A DNA stretch of 64,000 nt from Halomonas sp. GD1P12 (GCF_025725645.1 NZ_CP107007.1:1426001-1490000), one strand, 5' to 3'. Shown: positions 43,644 to 52,394, numbered from the stretch's first letter. The notes: a model not told the origin generated them from the letters alone. Made by a program: numbers and translations.

Positions 43644-43981
43644 AGTGTATTAAACTCATACATATTCGCTACTTCTGGCTGCCGGGCACTCGTATCTTGC
43701 GTCGTTTATGCCAAGCTTTAAGTCTGTAAAAAATTCCTTTGAAGGGTGAGTTTTATGGAATCGAGGAAAACAAATAAGTATAGGTTATTATGCCACGCTC
43801 CAAGCTCGATAACCATGATCAGAACGCCGTGTTAGTAATCAACTACTAATATCAGGTCTAGTTCGATACCTTTTCATAAAAGTTGGACTTATTCGTTTTT
43901 TTACACCGAGTATCGTAATGATATGACCGTTCTGCTACCTGTACTATATATTCAATTGATTTAAAGCGAACCAGCGAACTT
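43644..43981. other. AT-rich gene-free stretch upstream of the rho-like gene
   Basis: No plausible gene is seen on either strand. A small hairpin TTAGTA/TACTAA lies at 43832-43849. The last 30 bases should hold the ribosome site for the rho-like gene, but only AGCGAACTT precedes the ATG. The composition changes back to GC-rich exactly at the rho-like start. Confidence 0.5.
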
Positions 43982-44935
43982 ATGACACGAAAAACACTAG
44001 GCTTGAAGGTCAAACGGCAGCAAGAGGCCAAACCCGCCGACGTCGTTGAAGATCAATTCCTGGATGATCCCGAAAAGCGCTTTCTGAATGGCGTCGCGAT
44101 TCATCCATCCCCACGCATCAAGCTTGCAGCCGGTTCCACCGAGCGCAGCGTGCGGGCGATGGATTTGATCACACCCATCGGGATGGGCCAGCGTGGGTTG
44201 ATCGTGGCACCCCCAGGCTCGGGCAAAACGACGCTGCTCAAACACATCTGCCAGGCCGTGGCCGAGGCGCACCCGGCGATCAAGCTGTACGCCTTGCTGA
44301 TCGATGAGCGCCCGGAAGAAGTGACTGACTTCAAGCGCAGCGTGTCGGCAGAGGTCCATGCCTCCTCGTCAGATGAAAGCTACACCCACCACGTGCAAAT
44401 GGCCGATAAGCTCTTGGCAACGGCGCGTAGGCAAGCCGGCGAAGGGCACGATGTGATGATCGTGATCGACTCATTAACGCGGCTTTCGCGTGTGCATAAC
44501 GCCGAGCAGCGGGGCAATGGCCGCACCATGTCCGGCGGGCTGGATAGCCGGGCGATGGAAATACCGCGCAAGCTGTTTGGTGCGGCGCGAAAGATCGAAA
44601 ACGGTGGGTCGCTCACCATTCTGGCCACCGTGCTGGTGGAGACGGGCAGCCGTATGGATCAGGTGATTTTCGAGGAGTTCAAGGGCACGGGCAATATGGA
44701 GATCGTGCTGTCACGCGACGTGGCCAATCAGCGGATCTTCCCGGCCATTGATATCGCCAAAAGCAGCACCCGCCGGGAAGAGCTTTTGATCGATGCCAGG
44801 GATATCGAAAAAGTACGCACACTGCGTCGCGCATTGACCCCGCTCAAACCCGTCGAAGGCGCGCAGAAGCTTTATGAGCTATTGGAGAAATACCCGACTA
44901 ATGCCGAGCTGCTGGACGCGTTTTCACCCGCTTGA
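43982..44935 (+). CDS. Rho-like transcription termination factor lacking the N-terminal RNA-binding domain
   Basis: The 317-residue protein aligns with roughly residues 105-419 of standard Rho. It has P-loop APPGSGKTT (77-85), Walker B MIVIDSLTRLSRV, the Q-loop region with MSGGLD, and EEFKGTGN, which includes the R-loop. The N-terminal helix bundle and cold-shock-like primary RNA-binding domain are absent, replaced by about 40 basic residues. It could be an accessory hexameric ATPase or a Rho antagonist rather than a full terminator. A partial duplicate of its 5' end lies 2 kb upstream. Confidence 0.85.
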   Translation: MTRKTLGLKVKRQQEAKPADVVEDQFLDDPEKRFLNGVAIHPSPRIKLAAGSTERSVRAMDLITPIGMGQRGLIVAPPGSGKTTLLKHICQAVAEAHPAIKLYALLIDERPEEVTDFKRSVSAEVHASSSDESYTHHVQMADKLLATARRQAGEGHDVMIVIDSLTRLSRVHNAEQRGNGRTMSGGLDSRAMEIPRKLFGAARKIENGGSLTILATVLVETGSRMDQVIFEEFKGTGNMEIVLSRDVANQRIFPAIDIAKSSTRREELLIDARDIEKVRTLRRALTPLKPVEGAQKLYELLEKYPTNAELLDAFSPA

Positions 44936-44940
44936 AGATT

Positions 44941-44972
44941 GGAGTAAACGTTGATGGCTCAGCGTTTACTCC
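44941..44972. terminator. Hairpin after the rho-like gene
   Basis: GGAGTAAACG (44941-44950) and CGTTTACTCC (44963-44972) form a perfect ten-base stem with a 12-base loop, starting five bases after the rho-like stop. No T-run follows, so it may stabilise the mRNA end rather than act as an intrinsic terminator. Confidence 0.55.
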
Positions 44973-45014
44973 TGGGCGGCGGTGATGGGGCCTGATCGCA
45001 AAAGTGGTCGTCGC

Positions 45015-45051
45015 GAAGCTCACTCTATTATTCGTTCAAAACGTGAGCTTC
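45015..45051. terminator. Hairpin at the end of the DEAD-box helicase gene
   Basis: GAAGCTCAC (45015-45023) and GTGAGCTTC (45043-45051) form a perfect nine-base stem around a 19-base AT-rich loop. It lies between the converging rho-like and helicase genes and probably marks the helicase mRNA end. No T-run is present on the minus strand. Confidence 0.5.
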
Positions 45052-45061
45052 TGGCTTCGTG

Positions 45062-46258
45062 CTAGCGCTTGGCTTTTTTTGCATGGTTCAGGTGTGAAAC
45101 GGGCACCGCTTTCTTGACCGGGAAGCCTTCAACTTCCCGGCGCTCGATGAGACTGTTCAGCCGCTTTTCAATGGCGCAAAGGTTCTTGAAGTCGCTGATA
45201 TCGACCAGGGAGATGGCTTCACCCGTGGCCCCCGCACGGCCGGTTCGGCCAATACGGTGAATGTACTCTTCCGCCGGAAAGGGTAAATCGTAGTTCACCA
45301 CGCGGCTCAGCTCGCCAATATCCAGCCCCCGCGCGGCAACCCCCGTAGCGACCAGATACTTGAGTTCACCGGATTTGAATTGCCCCAACACCGTTTCGCG
45401 CATCGCCTGGCTTCGGCCGCCGTGGATGGAGTCCGCTTTGATGCCGCGCTTTTCGAGCTGGGCGACCAGCTTAGCGGCGCTATGTTTCTTCTCGACGAAA
45501 ATCAGCGCCTGATCCCACGCATTCTCGGTGATCAAGTGGCTCAACAGCGCCGACTTGGTGTCTTTATCGACCGTGATGAGCCACTGCTCGATGCTGGCAG
45601 CGGCGCGCACGTTCGGGGTAATGGAGATGTCCGCCGCCAGCTCGGTCTTCTTGCTGTTGGAAAAGTTTGATGCCAGCGCGCGAACCTCGTTGGTCATGGT
45701 GGCCGTGAACAGCAGGTTCTGACGCTTTTCCGGCAGGCGCACGAGGATCTTGTGAATGTCATCGACAAAGCCCATATCGACCATTCTGTCCGCTTCGTCC
45801 AGCACCATGGCTTCGAGTTCATCGAAGTGCACCGCCCGCTGATGCGCTAAATCCAGCAGCCTGCCTGGCGTGGCGACGAGAATATCGACCCCTTCGATCA
45901 GGCGCTCTTTTTGCGGCGCGGTATCCACGCCCCCGTACGCGGCCATGGAGGTCAGGGGCAAATGCCTGGCGTATTGCGCCACACTTGCCTCGACCTGAAC
46001 GGCCAGCTCCCGGGTCGGCACCAGAATCAGCGCGCGAATGCGTTTGCCGCGCAGCTCGCCCGCCGTGCTGAAGCGTTCGAGCAGTGGCAGAACAAAGGCC
46101 GCGGTTTTGCCCGTGCCGGTCTGGGCGGTGGCCACCAGGTCCTTGCCCGAGAGAATGACAGGAATCGCTTGTTCCTGGATGGGCGTGGGCGTTGTGTAGC
46201 CGAGTTCGGTAATCGCTTGAACCAGAGGGCTGGATAAGCCGAGTTTTGCAAAGGGCAT
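45062..46258 (-). CDS. DEAD-box ATP-dependent RNA helicase (RhlE type)
   Basis: The 398-residue protein has the full motif set in order: Q motif region TPIQEQAIP, motif I AQTGTGKT, PTRELA, GGVD, TPGRLLD, motif II VLDEADRM, motif III as FTATM rather than SAT, ATGVAARGLDI and HRIGRTGRAG. It unwinds short RNA duplexes in ribosome assembly or RNA decay. Motif II reads DEAD. The short basic tail (NHAKKAKR) and overall pattern fit RhlE or a close subfamily. It converges with the rho-like gene. Confidence 0.92.
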   Translation of the reverse strand: MPFAKLGLSSPLVQAITELGYTTPTPIQEQAIPVILSGKDLVATAQTGTGKTAAFVLPLLERFSTAGELRGKRIRALILVPTRELAVQVEASVAQYARHLPLTSMAAYGGVDTAPQKERLIEGVDILVATPGRLLDLAHQRAVHFDELEAMVLDEADRMVDMGFVDDIHKILVRLPEKRQNLLFTATMTNEVRALASNFSNSKKTELAADISITPNVRAAASIEQWLITVDKDTKSALLSHLITENAWDQALIFVEKKHSAAKLVAQLEKRGIKADSIHGGRSQAMRETVLGQFKSGELKYLVATGVAARGLDIGELSRVVNYDLPFPAEEYIHRIGRTGRAGATGEAISLVDISDFKNLCAIEKRLNSLIERREVEGFPVKKAVPVSHLNHAKKAKR

Positions 46259-46498
46259 GAGGGGCTCTGACGGATCGTCTTGGATGGGGTCGAAAAGAAA
46301 AGTGGCGCAGTATAGCGCAGAGCTTGTTACGGTGCCGATTTATCGCCTTGTGATGGCTTTAAAGGCGCTCGCCAATGTCGACCGAGCCTCGTGGTTCTAA
46401 ATGACGGGTGCCGCCGTGTGATAATTGCGCCGTTGGGCATGAACACGCTGAGTATCCATCAGTTGAACATTGATCGAGTAACAGGCCAAGAGGAATAG

Positions 46499-46816
46499 AT
46501 GAGCTGGGTCATTCTGTTTATCGCGGGTCTTCTGGAAATCGGCTGGGCCATCGGGCTCAAGTACTCCGAAGGCTTTACGAAACTCTGGCCGACCGCATGG
46601 ACGGTATTCTCGCTGGCCGCGAGTTTTCTACTGCTGGGCCTCGCGCTCAAGAGCCTGCCTGTAGGCACTGCCTACGCCATTTGGGTAGGGATCGGCGCGG
46701 TGGGCACGGCGGTGCTGGGCATCGTGCTGTTTGGTGAATCCGTGGGCGTACTCAAGCTGGTGAGTTTGACGCTGATCGTGGCGGGGCTGGTGGGGCTCAA
46801 GCTTTCCCACGCGTGA
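46499..46816 (+). CDS. sugE: SugE/Gdx-type small multidrug resistance exporter
   Basis: The 105-residue protein has four membrane helices and the conserved glutamate in LLEIGWAIGLKYSEGFT near residue 13. Later it has PVGTAYAIWVGIGAVGTA and FGESVGVLKLVSLTLI. The GWAIGLKYS pattern is of the SugE/Gdx group, whose members export guanidinium or quaternary ammonium ions by proton exchange. AAGAGG lies 6 bases before the ATG. The 240 bases upstream were checked for guanidine riboswitch hairpins and none was convincing. Confidence 0.9.
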   Translation: MSWVILFIAGLLEIGWAIGLKYSEGFTKLWPTAWTVFSLAASFLLLGLALKSLPVGTAYAIWVGIGAVGTAVLGIVLFGESVGVLKLVSLTLIVAGLVGLKLSHA

Positions 46817-46834
46817 CGAAGGGTAGGGGGCAGA

Positions 46835-47164
46835 ATGGAAACACCGCACTACTTGCTCGACGGGCAGTACGAAATCACGACCGTCGCTTTCGAGCCGCGC
46901 ATGTCGCTTTGGGTCTATTCGCCGGTCATTCGGGAGCGCGCCACCGGCTATGTGGTGCTCGATCTCACGAGCGGCCTTTGGGATCTGCGCCGCGTCAACG
47001 AGCGCTTGGGGCGAATCCTCCTGATGCTGGCGCGCTTTCCCGAAAGCGACCGCGAGTACGTCGTCGAGGTGGCCCCGGCTGAGGCCATCGCTATCGTAGA
47101 GGGCGAGGCGTATCCGCTGTCAGCGCTCGAAGCCGCGCTGAACGCGCGATCACCTAGCGGGTAA
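46835..47164 (+). CDS. Conserved-looking small protein, unknown function
   Basis: The 109-residue soluble protein begins METPHYLLDGQYEITTVAFE and has the readable segments WVYSPVIRERATGYVVLDLT and PESDREYVVEVAPAEAIAI. GGGGG lies 5 bases before the ATG. It follows sugE by 18 bases and may share its transcript. I do not recognise a domain. Confidence 0.6.
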   Translation: METPHYLLDGQYEITTVAFEPRMSLWVYSPVIRERATGYVVLDLTSGLWDLRRVNERLGRILLMLARFPESDREYVVEVAPAEAIAIVEGEAYPLSALEAALNARSPSG

Positions 47165-47172
47165 TTCTACCG

Positions 47173-47670
47173 CTACCAGCCGCACGAACCCCGCACCGAT
47201 TCGATGCGCTCTTCGATACCTTCGATGTTGAACGTGAGCTCGATGGGGTCGCCCTCGGCCGGCGTCGCGTTGAGGCTCAGCGTTTGCGCACCGAACAGGC
47301 TTTCGATGAACGGGATGGCCTCGTCGCCCTGCCAGAAGCCCAGCGCGTGGCCGTCGTCGATCGGCGCCATGTCGACCGGCTCGGGATCGGCGTCATCGAG
47401 CGCTACCGTGACGCTTTCGTACTTGTAGGCCTCGCTTTCGTCCTGATCGAACAGGTTGAAGTAGGCCACGGTCGTATCCTCGAAGCAGCGAAACACCACC
47501 GTCGGGTAGGCAAGTCCGGTCGCGTGGGTCTTGAGCACGACGAAGTGGAGATCCAGCTCCTCGTCGTGATGCTCTTCGGTTTGCCACTGCGAGCCGGCGG
47601 GTTCGTCCTGGGCGAGGGCCATGGCGGGTATGAGGGTTAAAAGGGCGAGCAGGGTTTTATTGATCTTCAT
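47173..47670 (-). CDS. Secreted or periplasmic protein of unknown function
   Basis: Residues 1-20 (KINKTLLALLTLIPAMALA) form a clear signal peptide. The mature part is acidic, as is usual in halophiles, and has two cysteines (FRCFED and GSCGW) that could form a disulfide. The pattern of a WQ segment near the start and paired cysteines recalls VasI/TagO-type periplasmic proteins, but this is a weak resemblance. It converges with the gene at 46835, leaving eight bases between the stops. Confidence 0.6.
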   Translation of the reverse strand: MKINKTLLALLTLIPAMALAQDEPAGSQWQTEEHHDEELDLHFVVLKTHATGLAYPTVVFRCFEDTTVAYFNLFDQDESEAYKYESVTVALDDADPEPVDMAPIDDGHALGFWQGDEAIPFIESLFGAQTLSLNATPAEGDPIELTFNIEGIEERIESVRGSCGW

Positions 47671-47777
47671 GCATTGTCCTTCGAGCGCGTTCGTTTCGAT
47701 GGGGGCGTTATCATTTCTCGGTTTCTCGATATTAAACGATAAAACGTCGAGCGGTGCCTTTGCCGTACTCGATAACG

Positions 47778-49283
47778 CTACTCCTTCGCCGGCCGTTTGC
47801 TCAACAGATCCGTTTCACTGGAGGTCTGCGCGATCTCTTCTTCTACCTTTTTCATTAGCTTCTCGTCGGGCCGCGCGTCGAACACGCCGTCGGTCTGTTC
47901 GCCTTTGAGTATTTGCTGAGCGCGCGCTTTCGCCTGCTGTTTCTCCTTGTCTGCGGCGCTATCGAGCTCCGGTTCGGTCGCTGCTGGTAAGGCCGAATCG
48001 CGCTCGGCGAGCTTCCCGCTTTGAATACGCATCAGCGACTCCTCAAGCTCCGGGCGAAAGCTGAGCCGATAGATCGGCTCGGGCAGGGTGAAGCCGTGAT
48101 GCTCCAACGCGTGCTTGGTTTCGCGGATAGCGATGCTGCGCGCCTTGCCGAAATCCGTGGTGGACTGGTTCACCCAGCCCTGAAACTCCAGCACGATGTT
48201 GGAATCCCCCACGTTGGTGATGACCCCCACGGCCTTGGGTTCGCCCAGCACGAAGGGCAGCCCGTTCAGAGCATCGAGGCCCACCTTGATGGCGGCCAGC
48301 GGGTCGTCGTTGGCATCCACGCCCAGCTCGAAATCGAAGCGGCGCTCCGGGTTTTGGGTGTAGTTGAGGATGATGCCCTTGAACACGTCGGCGTTGGGAA
48401 TGCGCAGCTGGTTGCCTTCCAGCGTCATCAGAATGGTCGCGCGCGAGGTCAGGCGCACCACGATCCCTTCACGGTCGTTGATGACCACGTGATCGCGGGC
48501 CTGAAAGGGCTGGCGGATGCTGAGCATGAGTGAGGCGATGTAGTTCTCGATGGTGTCCTTGACCGCAAAGCCGATCGCGATGCCGATCACCCCGGCACCC
48601 CCCAGAAGGGTGCCGATGATGGTCTCGGCGCCCACCAGACTCAACGCCATGATCAGCCCCAGTACGATGAACACGACCTTGATCGTTTGCCCCACCAGCT
48701 CTGCGACGAAGGGGTTGGGCGTGACTCGCTGCCAAAGATGCGTGCGATTCGAGAGCCACGCCCCGAACCAGGCCACTACGCCAAAAATCAGAAAGCCCAC
48801 CACGATCAGCGGCAGCGCGCGCAAAAGGCTCTGGCTCTTGGCGCGTAGCCCTTGGTAAGCAGTTGCAACGTTGTCCTGAACATCCAGCGTGCGGTCGATC
48901 TGATCATCCACCATGACCACGTCGGTCAGCCGATTGGCCAGCCCCACCGCCTGCTGCGCCTTGCGCTCGTTGGCCGTTTCCCCGGCCAGCGTCACGATCC
49001 CCTGGGTCACGCTGACCTCGACTGCCGAGAGCCCCTCGATTTCGGAAAAGATGCCGCCAATGCGCTGAGCGATCTCCGCATCCTTTTGCGGCGAAGGCGT
49101 GGTTTCGATTTGTCCTGCTGGCGATTCGCCACTCGGCTCTACCGGGGCAGTAGCATCGTCGCTGGCGTAGGCGAAGGCGCTCAGCAGCATACCCAGCAGC
49201 AGTATTGTGGCAGGAAAGCGAAGTACACGAAGTGTGCGGAGAGGGTGAAAATAAGCGGCCATGACCATCCCTGGTGTCGTCAT
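47778..49283 (-). CDS. Mechanosensitive channel of the MscS family with N-terminal BON domain
   Basis: The 501-residue protein has a signal-like hydrophobic stretch (about 20-40), then a periplasmic BON-like domain (about 68-135: EIAQRIGGIFSEIEGLSAVEV, GIVTLAGETANERKAQ). Membrane helices follow, with the pore helix GTLLGGAGVIGIAIGFAVKD and the MscS beta domain with GDSNIVLEFQGWVNQSTTDFG. The C-terminal tail is charged and variable. It would release solutes under hypo-osmotic shock. The exact start is unsure: ATG codons at 49283, 49268 and 49262 are all in frame without a strong ribosome site. Confidence 0.85.
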   Translation of the reverse strand: MTTPGMVMAAYFHPLRTLRVLRFPATILLLGMLLSAFAYASDDATAPVEPSGESPAGQIETTPSPQKDAEIAQRIGGIFSEIEGLSAVEVSVTQGIVTLAGETANERKAQQAVGLANRLTDVVMVDDQIDRTLDVQDNVATAYQGLRAKSQSLLRALPLIVVGFLIFGVVAWFGAWLSNRTHLWQRVTPNPFVAELVGQTIKVVFIVLGLIMALSLVGAETIIGTLLGGAGVIGIAIGFAVKDTIENYIASLMLSIRQPFQARDHVVINDREGIVVRLTSRATILMTLEGNQLRIPNADVFKGIILNYTQNPERRFDFELGVDANDDPLAAIKVGLDALNGLPFVLGEPKAVGVITNVGDSNIVLEFQGWVNQSTTDFGKARSIAIRETKHALEHHGFTLPEPIYRLSFRPELEESLMRIQSGKLAERDSALPAATEPELDSAADKEKQQAKARAQQILKGEQTDGVFDARPDEKLMKKVEEEIAQTSSETDLLSKRPAKE

Positions 49284-49368
49284 CGAAATCGGTACGCGTT
49301 AGCCAAGTCTAGTGGGTTTTTCTGGCTCAACGTGGCCGGGTGCTCAAATACATCGATGCGCTAAATGT

Positions 49369-50643
49369 TCACCAGCGCTCGGCCTTCCGGCACTGTTTGA
49401 CGATATGCTGGCGCTGCTGCTGAAGACGTATCCAGCCTTTTTCGGGCAGGCCGGCAGCTAGCAAGCGGCTCTTGAGTTCGTCTGAATCGCTGTACGATTG
49501 AAGGCTTTGACGCAGCCGCTCGATTTCGCGCTTGATGAAGGGGTAGCTCATGCGACTTTGCGCGGCCAGCGTCTGCCAGTCCCGTGGCAAAAGCTGCCAA
49601 GCGTTGGTTTGTTCGCCGATGGAAAAGGCGAGATGTGGATCGAACCCTAGTACCACCGTTCCGACCAGGTCGTAGGCCGGTGCCATGTGCCACTTGCCTT
49701 TCTCATCCTGAAGTAGGGACACGTTCTTTGCGTGTCCGTCGCTATTGCCGACGAGCGCGTTGAAAATTTGCCAGCGAAGCAGCTGCGTAAGCGCTGGGGC
49801 CGGCGGTTTGCAGACTTCCCTGATGCGCTGTATGCACTCGCTAAAGTGCGGCCCGCCGTGCTCCTGGTATTTATGTGTACGGGCAAGGCCCAGGGCTTGG
49901 CATAAATCTTCCTGATGTATTCGCACGCGCTGCCCGTTTACGTTGCTGCGATCAAAGCGTTCGACGATCAGCAGCGCGTGTTTTCCCGTATGGCGTACGA
50001 ACGTGGCCGGGCAGGGCAGACCTACCAGGCTTGCGAGCGTATTGAGATACAGCTCGTTATAAATGATCAGGTCGCGCCCCTCGACCGCGAATTTGACGAT
50101 GTGGGACGAAGACGACAACCCCTGAGGTAAGTGAAAACGTTCGTTTTGCCAGATGACCGGTATCTTATCCTGCGCACCGGCCAGTGACAGGCGCGGCTGA
50201 ACACTCCCTGGAGATGGATGAAAAAGCGCGTAGCGCTGTTTGAAGCCCGCCCATTCGTTTAGATCGGTGGGTGAAAGAGGCACGCTTTCTGATTGTGTCT
50301 CTAGCGCTTCAGGGGTGAGGTGAGGCGGCAGAACCAAAAGCGCGCCGGCGCAATCACCGCCGATCGCGGCCAGTAGTGCAAAATCGTCATCGGGAATGCC
50401 CAGCTGGCGGATCAACGCGGCCCGTGCCTGCTCTTCGGGAAGCAGGTTGCCGAACCAGTGGTGGGCCGTCAGCGTCTCGGGCGGCCAGAGGCGTTGATCA
50501 AGGGGCAAACTGTTGGAGATGGCGTGCCCGTTGGCCTGCCATTGGGCATCGTATTCGAACCCCATCAGACGTCCATCGTCACCGCGCCACAGCGCGCCAA
50601 CCCGCTTTCGGCCGGACCATACGTTCAAGTGATCAACTATCAT
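49369..50643 (-). CDS. hipA: HipA-type serine/threonine kinase toxin
   Basis: The 424-residue protein has the N-terminal HipA subdomain and the kinase core. The regulatory serine lies in PRLSLAGAQDK, the catalytic aspartate in GNSDGHAKN, and the metal-binding aspartate in APAYDLVG. HipA kinases phosphorylate aminoacyl-tRNA synthetases (GltX in E. coli), causing growth arrest and persistence. The ATG at 50643 overlaps the hipB stop as ATGA; a longer upstream reading is only the shadow of hipB. Confidence 0.92.
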   Translation of the reverse strand: MIVDHLNVWSGRKRVGALWRGDDGRLMGFEYDAQWQANGHAISNSLPLDQRLWPPETLTAHHWFGNLLPEEQARAALIRQLGIPDDDFALLAAIGGDCAGALLVLPPHLTPEALETQSESVPLSPTDLNEWAGFKQRYALFHPSPGSVQPRLSLAGAQDKIPVIWQNERFHLPQGLSSSSHIVKFAVEGRDLIIYNELYLNTLASLVGLPCPATFVRHTGKHALLIVERFDRSNVNGQRVRIHQEDLCQALGLARTHKYQEHGGPHFSECIQRIREVCKPPAPALTQLLRWQIFNALVGNSDGHAKNVSLLQDEKGKWHMAPAYDLVGTVVLGFDPHLAFSIGEQTNAWQLLPRDWQTLAAQSRMSYPFIKREIERLRQSLQSYSDSDELKSRLLAAGLPEKGWIRLQQQRQHIVKQCRKAERW

Positions 50644-50897
50644 GTATCGATATCCGTAGGCTGTGCCGAAAGCTCGATTCCCAGCGTTTCCAGCACCAGT
50701 AGAACCCGGCCCAGGCCGCAGGAGGCTCGGCCGTTTTCCAGCTCGCTCAGAAAGCGCATGCTCACTCCGCAAAGCCCCGCCAGCGTTTCGAGGGTCAGCG
50801 CTTGGCGTTTGCGCGTTTGGCGTATGAGCCGGCCCAGGTCTTCTGCGCGGGTAACGGTCAAGGGCATAGCGGCGGCGGTATTTTCAGAAGCGTTCAT
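50640..50897 (-). CDS. hipB: HipB-type XRE antitoxin/repressor
   Basis: The 85-residue protein carries a helix-turn-helix of the XRE family: LGRLIRQTRKRQALTLETLA followed by CGVSMRFLSELENGRAS. It neutralises HipA and represses the operon. It lies directly before hipA with an ATGA overlap. Three similar operators are found upstream of its start. Confidence 0.92.
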   Translation of the reverse strand: MNASENTAAAMPLTVTRAEDLGRLIRQTRKRQALTLETLAGLCGVSMRFLSELENGRASCGLGRVLLVLETLGIELSAQPTDIDT

Positions 50898-50905
50898 GAG
50901 TTATA

Positions 50906-51025
50906 TTTTTCCCTTTAAGGAAAAAATGGGTCGGATACCGGTCAGTGTAGCGTTTTTATCCCTATTGGGAAAATACGTATTCATCAAAGTGTCAATGCTC
51001 TGTTTTTATCCTTGTAGGGAAGATT
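50906..51025. promoter_or_regulatory. Three evenly spaced HipB operator candidates
   Basis: Three 12-base palindromes of form TCCYTNNNRGGA, allowing one mismatch, are flanked by T and A runs: TCCCTTTAAGGA centred at 50915.5, TCCCTATTGGGA centred at 50964.5, and TCCTTGTAGGGA centred at 51014.5. The spacings are 49 and 50 bases. E. coli HipB binds several TATCC-N8-GGATA sites upstream of hipBA, and these have the same TCC/GGA half-site logic. Confidence 0.75.
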
Positions 51026-51154
51026 TTGAGAGTGGGCGAGAGAACGCGTCGAGGGCAAAAAAAGGCTTGTTCTCTTGGGCCATGCAGATTTAATTATTTA
51101 AATAGATGCTGAAAATGACACCAGGTTGAAAAGCCGTTGTTTAGGGAAGCCGAA

Positions 51155-51898
51155 ATGACCGGGTATTTCGCCGATAAAGGCGTTGGGCAGCGATATGATC
51201 GATATCGTCCGAAAGCCCATCAGGCACTTTTTCAGATCATGAAGCGTCATCTACCTGTCGAGCGTTTTGAACGAGCGGTGGATGTCGCGTGCGGTACTGG
51301 CGACTCTACCATTCCCCTGCTGGATATAGCCCGGGATGTCGTCGGTATCGATTCATCGAGCGAAATGTTGAACATTGCACAAGAGCGTGGTCTTGCGGTC
51401 AGAAAAGCGGATTACACCGCGCTTGCCGAGCTGGGCCGTTTTGACCTTATCTCCACGTGCATGGCCTTTCACTGGTTCGACGTTGCACAAGCGGTGGCTG
51501 TTTATAAAGCTGCGTCCCAGCCTGGGGCTGTCTGGATCGTTTACAATTTCTCATTTTTGGGGCATGCGACATCGCACCTGTTCAATGAATGGTTTCGTAA
51601 CGACTATCTGACACGATATCCATCACCGCCACGTACGCGCTACGAAAACATGAAGCTCACCGACGACCCCGAACTCTGCACTCTTGCAAGCGAAAAGGGC
51701 TGGCTGCCGATAACATTCTCGCTCGACTCTCTGGTGGGGTATCTCACCACGCAGTCGAATATTGAAGACGCCGTTCGAAAGGGCAGGGACCTGAACGCCA
51801 TTGTGTCCGAACTACGCGAAGACCTTTCCTGTATTGATCTGACCGGCACCTTCCAGTACGCCTACTCCTACGAGATTCTGCAGTACGCCGGGCGCTAA
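51155..51898 (+). CDS. SAM-dependent methyltransferase (class I, UbiE/Methyltransf_11 type)
   Basis: The 247-residue protein has motif I in VDVACGTGDSTIPLL, the acidic residue after strand 2 in VVGIDSSSEML, and FDLISTCMAFHWFD. The FHWFD pattern is common in a group of uncharacterised methyltransferases. The ATG at 51155 has AGGGAAG upstream; an earlier TTG at 51137 is less likely. Substrate unknown. It is divergent from hipBA and the neighbouring acetyltransferases give no pathway clue. Confidence 0.82.
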   Translation: MTGYFADKGVGQRYDRYRPKAHQALFQIMKRHLPVERFERAVDVACGTGDSTIPLLDIARDVVGIDSSSEMLNIAQERGLAVRKADYTALAELGRFDLISTCMAFHWFDVAQAVAVYKAASQPGAVWIVYNFSFLGHATSHLFNEWFRNDYLTRYPSPPRTRYENMKLTDDPELCTLASEKGWLPITFSLDSLVGYLTTQSNIEDAVRKGRDLNAIVSELREDLSCIDLTGTFQYAYSYEILQYAGR

Positions 51899-51938
51899 TC
51901 AAGACTGCCGCACAATCACTTGGCGAATTTCGTTCGAG

Positions 51939-52394
51939 GTGAACGTGGACTACAAAGAGGTGTGCGCCGGCGAGGTTCCCCTTCCGCTTTTACTTGAAGC
52001 GGATCCCTCCGAGCGCAGCATTGCATCCTATCGGAAGAACGCGTGGTGCTTCGCTGTGCACAGCGCCGGTGAAACGATTGGCGCATGTATCGTTAAACCG
52101 ATCGGCGTGAAGACCGCCGAAATTGTCAATATCGCGGTATGCCCGCCGTTTCAGAAGCAGGGGATAGGCTCTGGCTTGCTGAGCTATACGCTAGGTGAGC
52201 TTAAAGCCAGGAACATGCAGCGGGTAGAACTCAATACCGGGGCGTTCGGCTATCAACTGACCTATTATCAGCGCCACGGGTTCAGAGTCGATCGAGTCTT
52301 GAAAAATCATTTCCTGGAAAATTATTCCGAACCGATCATCGAAAATGGCCTGCAGCACCTGGATGCGTTGAGACTATATCGTGTACTCGATTGA
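51939..52394 (+). CDS. GNAT-family N-acetyltransferase
   Basis: The 151-residue protein has the acetyl-CoA-binding motif A in VNIAVCPPFQKQGIGSGLL (Q-x-x-G-I-G) and a C-terminal YQLTYYQRHGFRVDRV. Start is GTG at 51939 or the GTG two codons later; both lack a strong ribosome site. The acceptor is unknown. It is 40 bases downstream of the methyltransferase and may share its transcript. Confidence 0.82.
   Translation: MNVDYKEVCAGEVPLPLLLEADPSERSIASYRKNAWCFAVHSAGETIGACIVKPIGVKTAEIVNIAVCPPFQKQGIGSGLLSYTLGELKARNMQRVELNTGAFGYQLTYYQRHGFRVDRVLKNHFLENYSEPIIENGLQHLDALRLYRVLD

Noticed and set aside
46259..46498. Guanidine riboswitch before sugE
   Set aside because: I could not find the paired ACGR-loop hairpins of the mini-ykkC class or the longer ykkC class; a proper covariance search would be needed.
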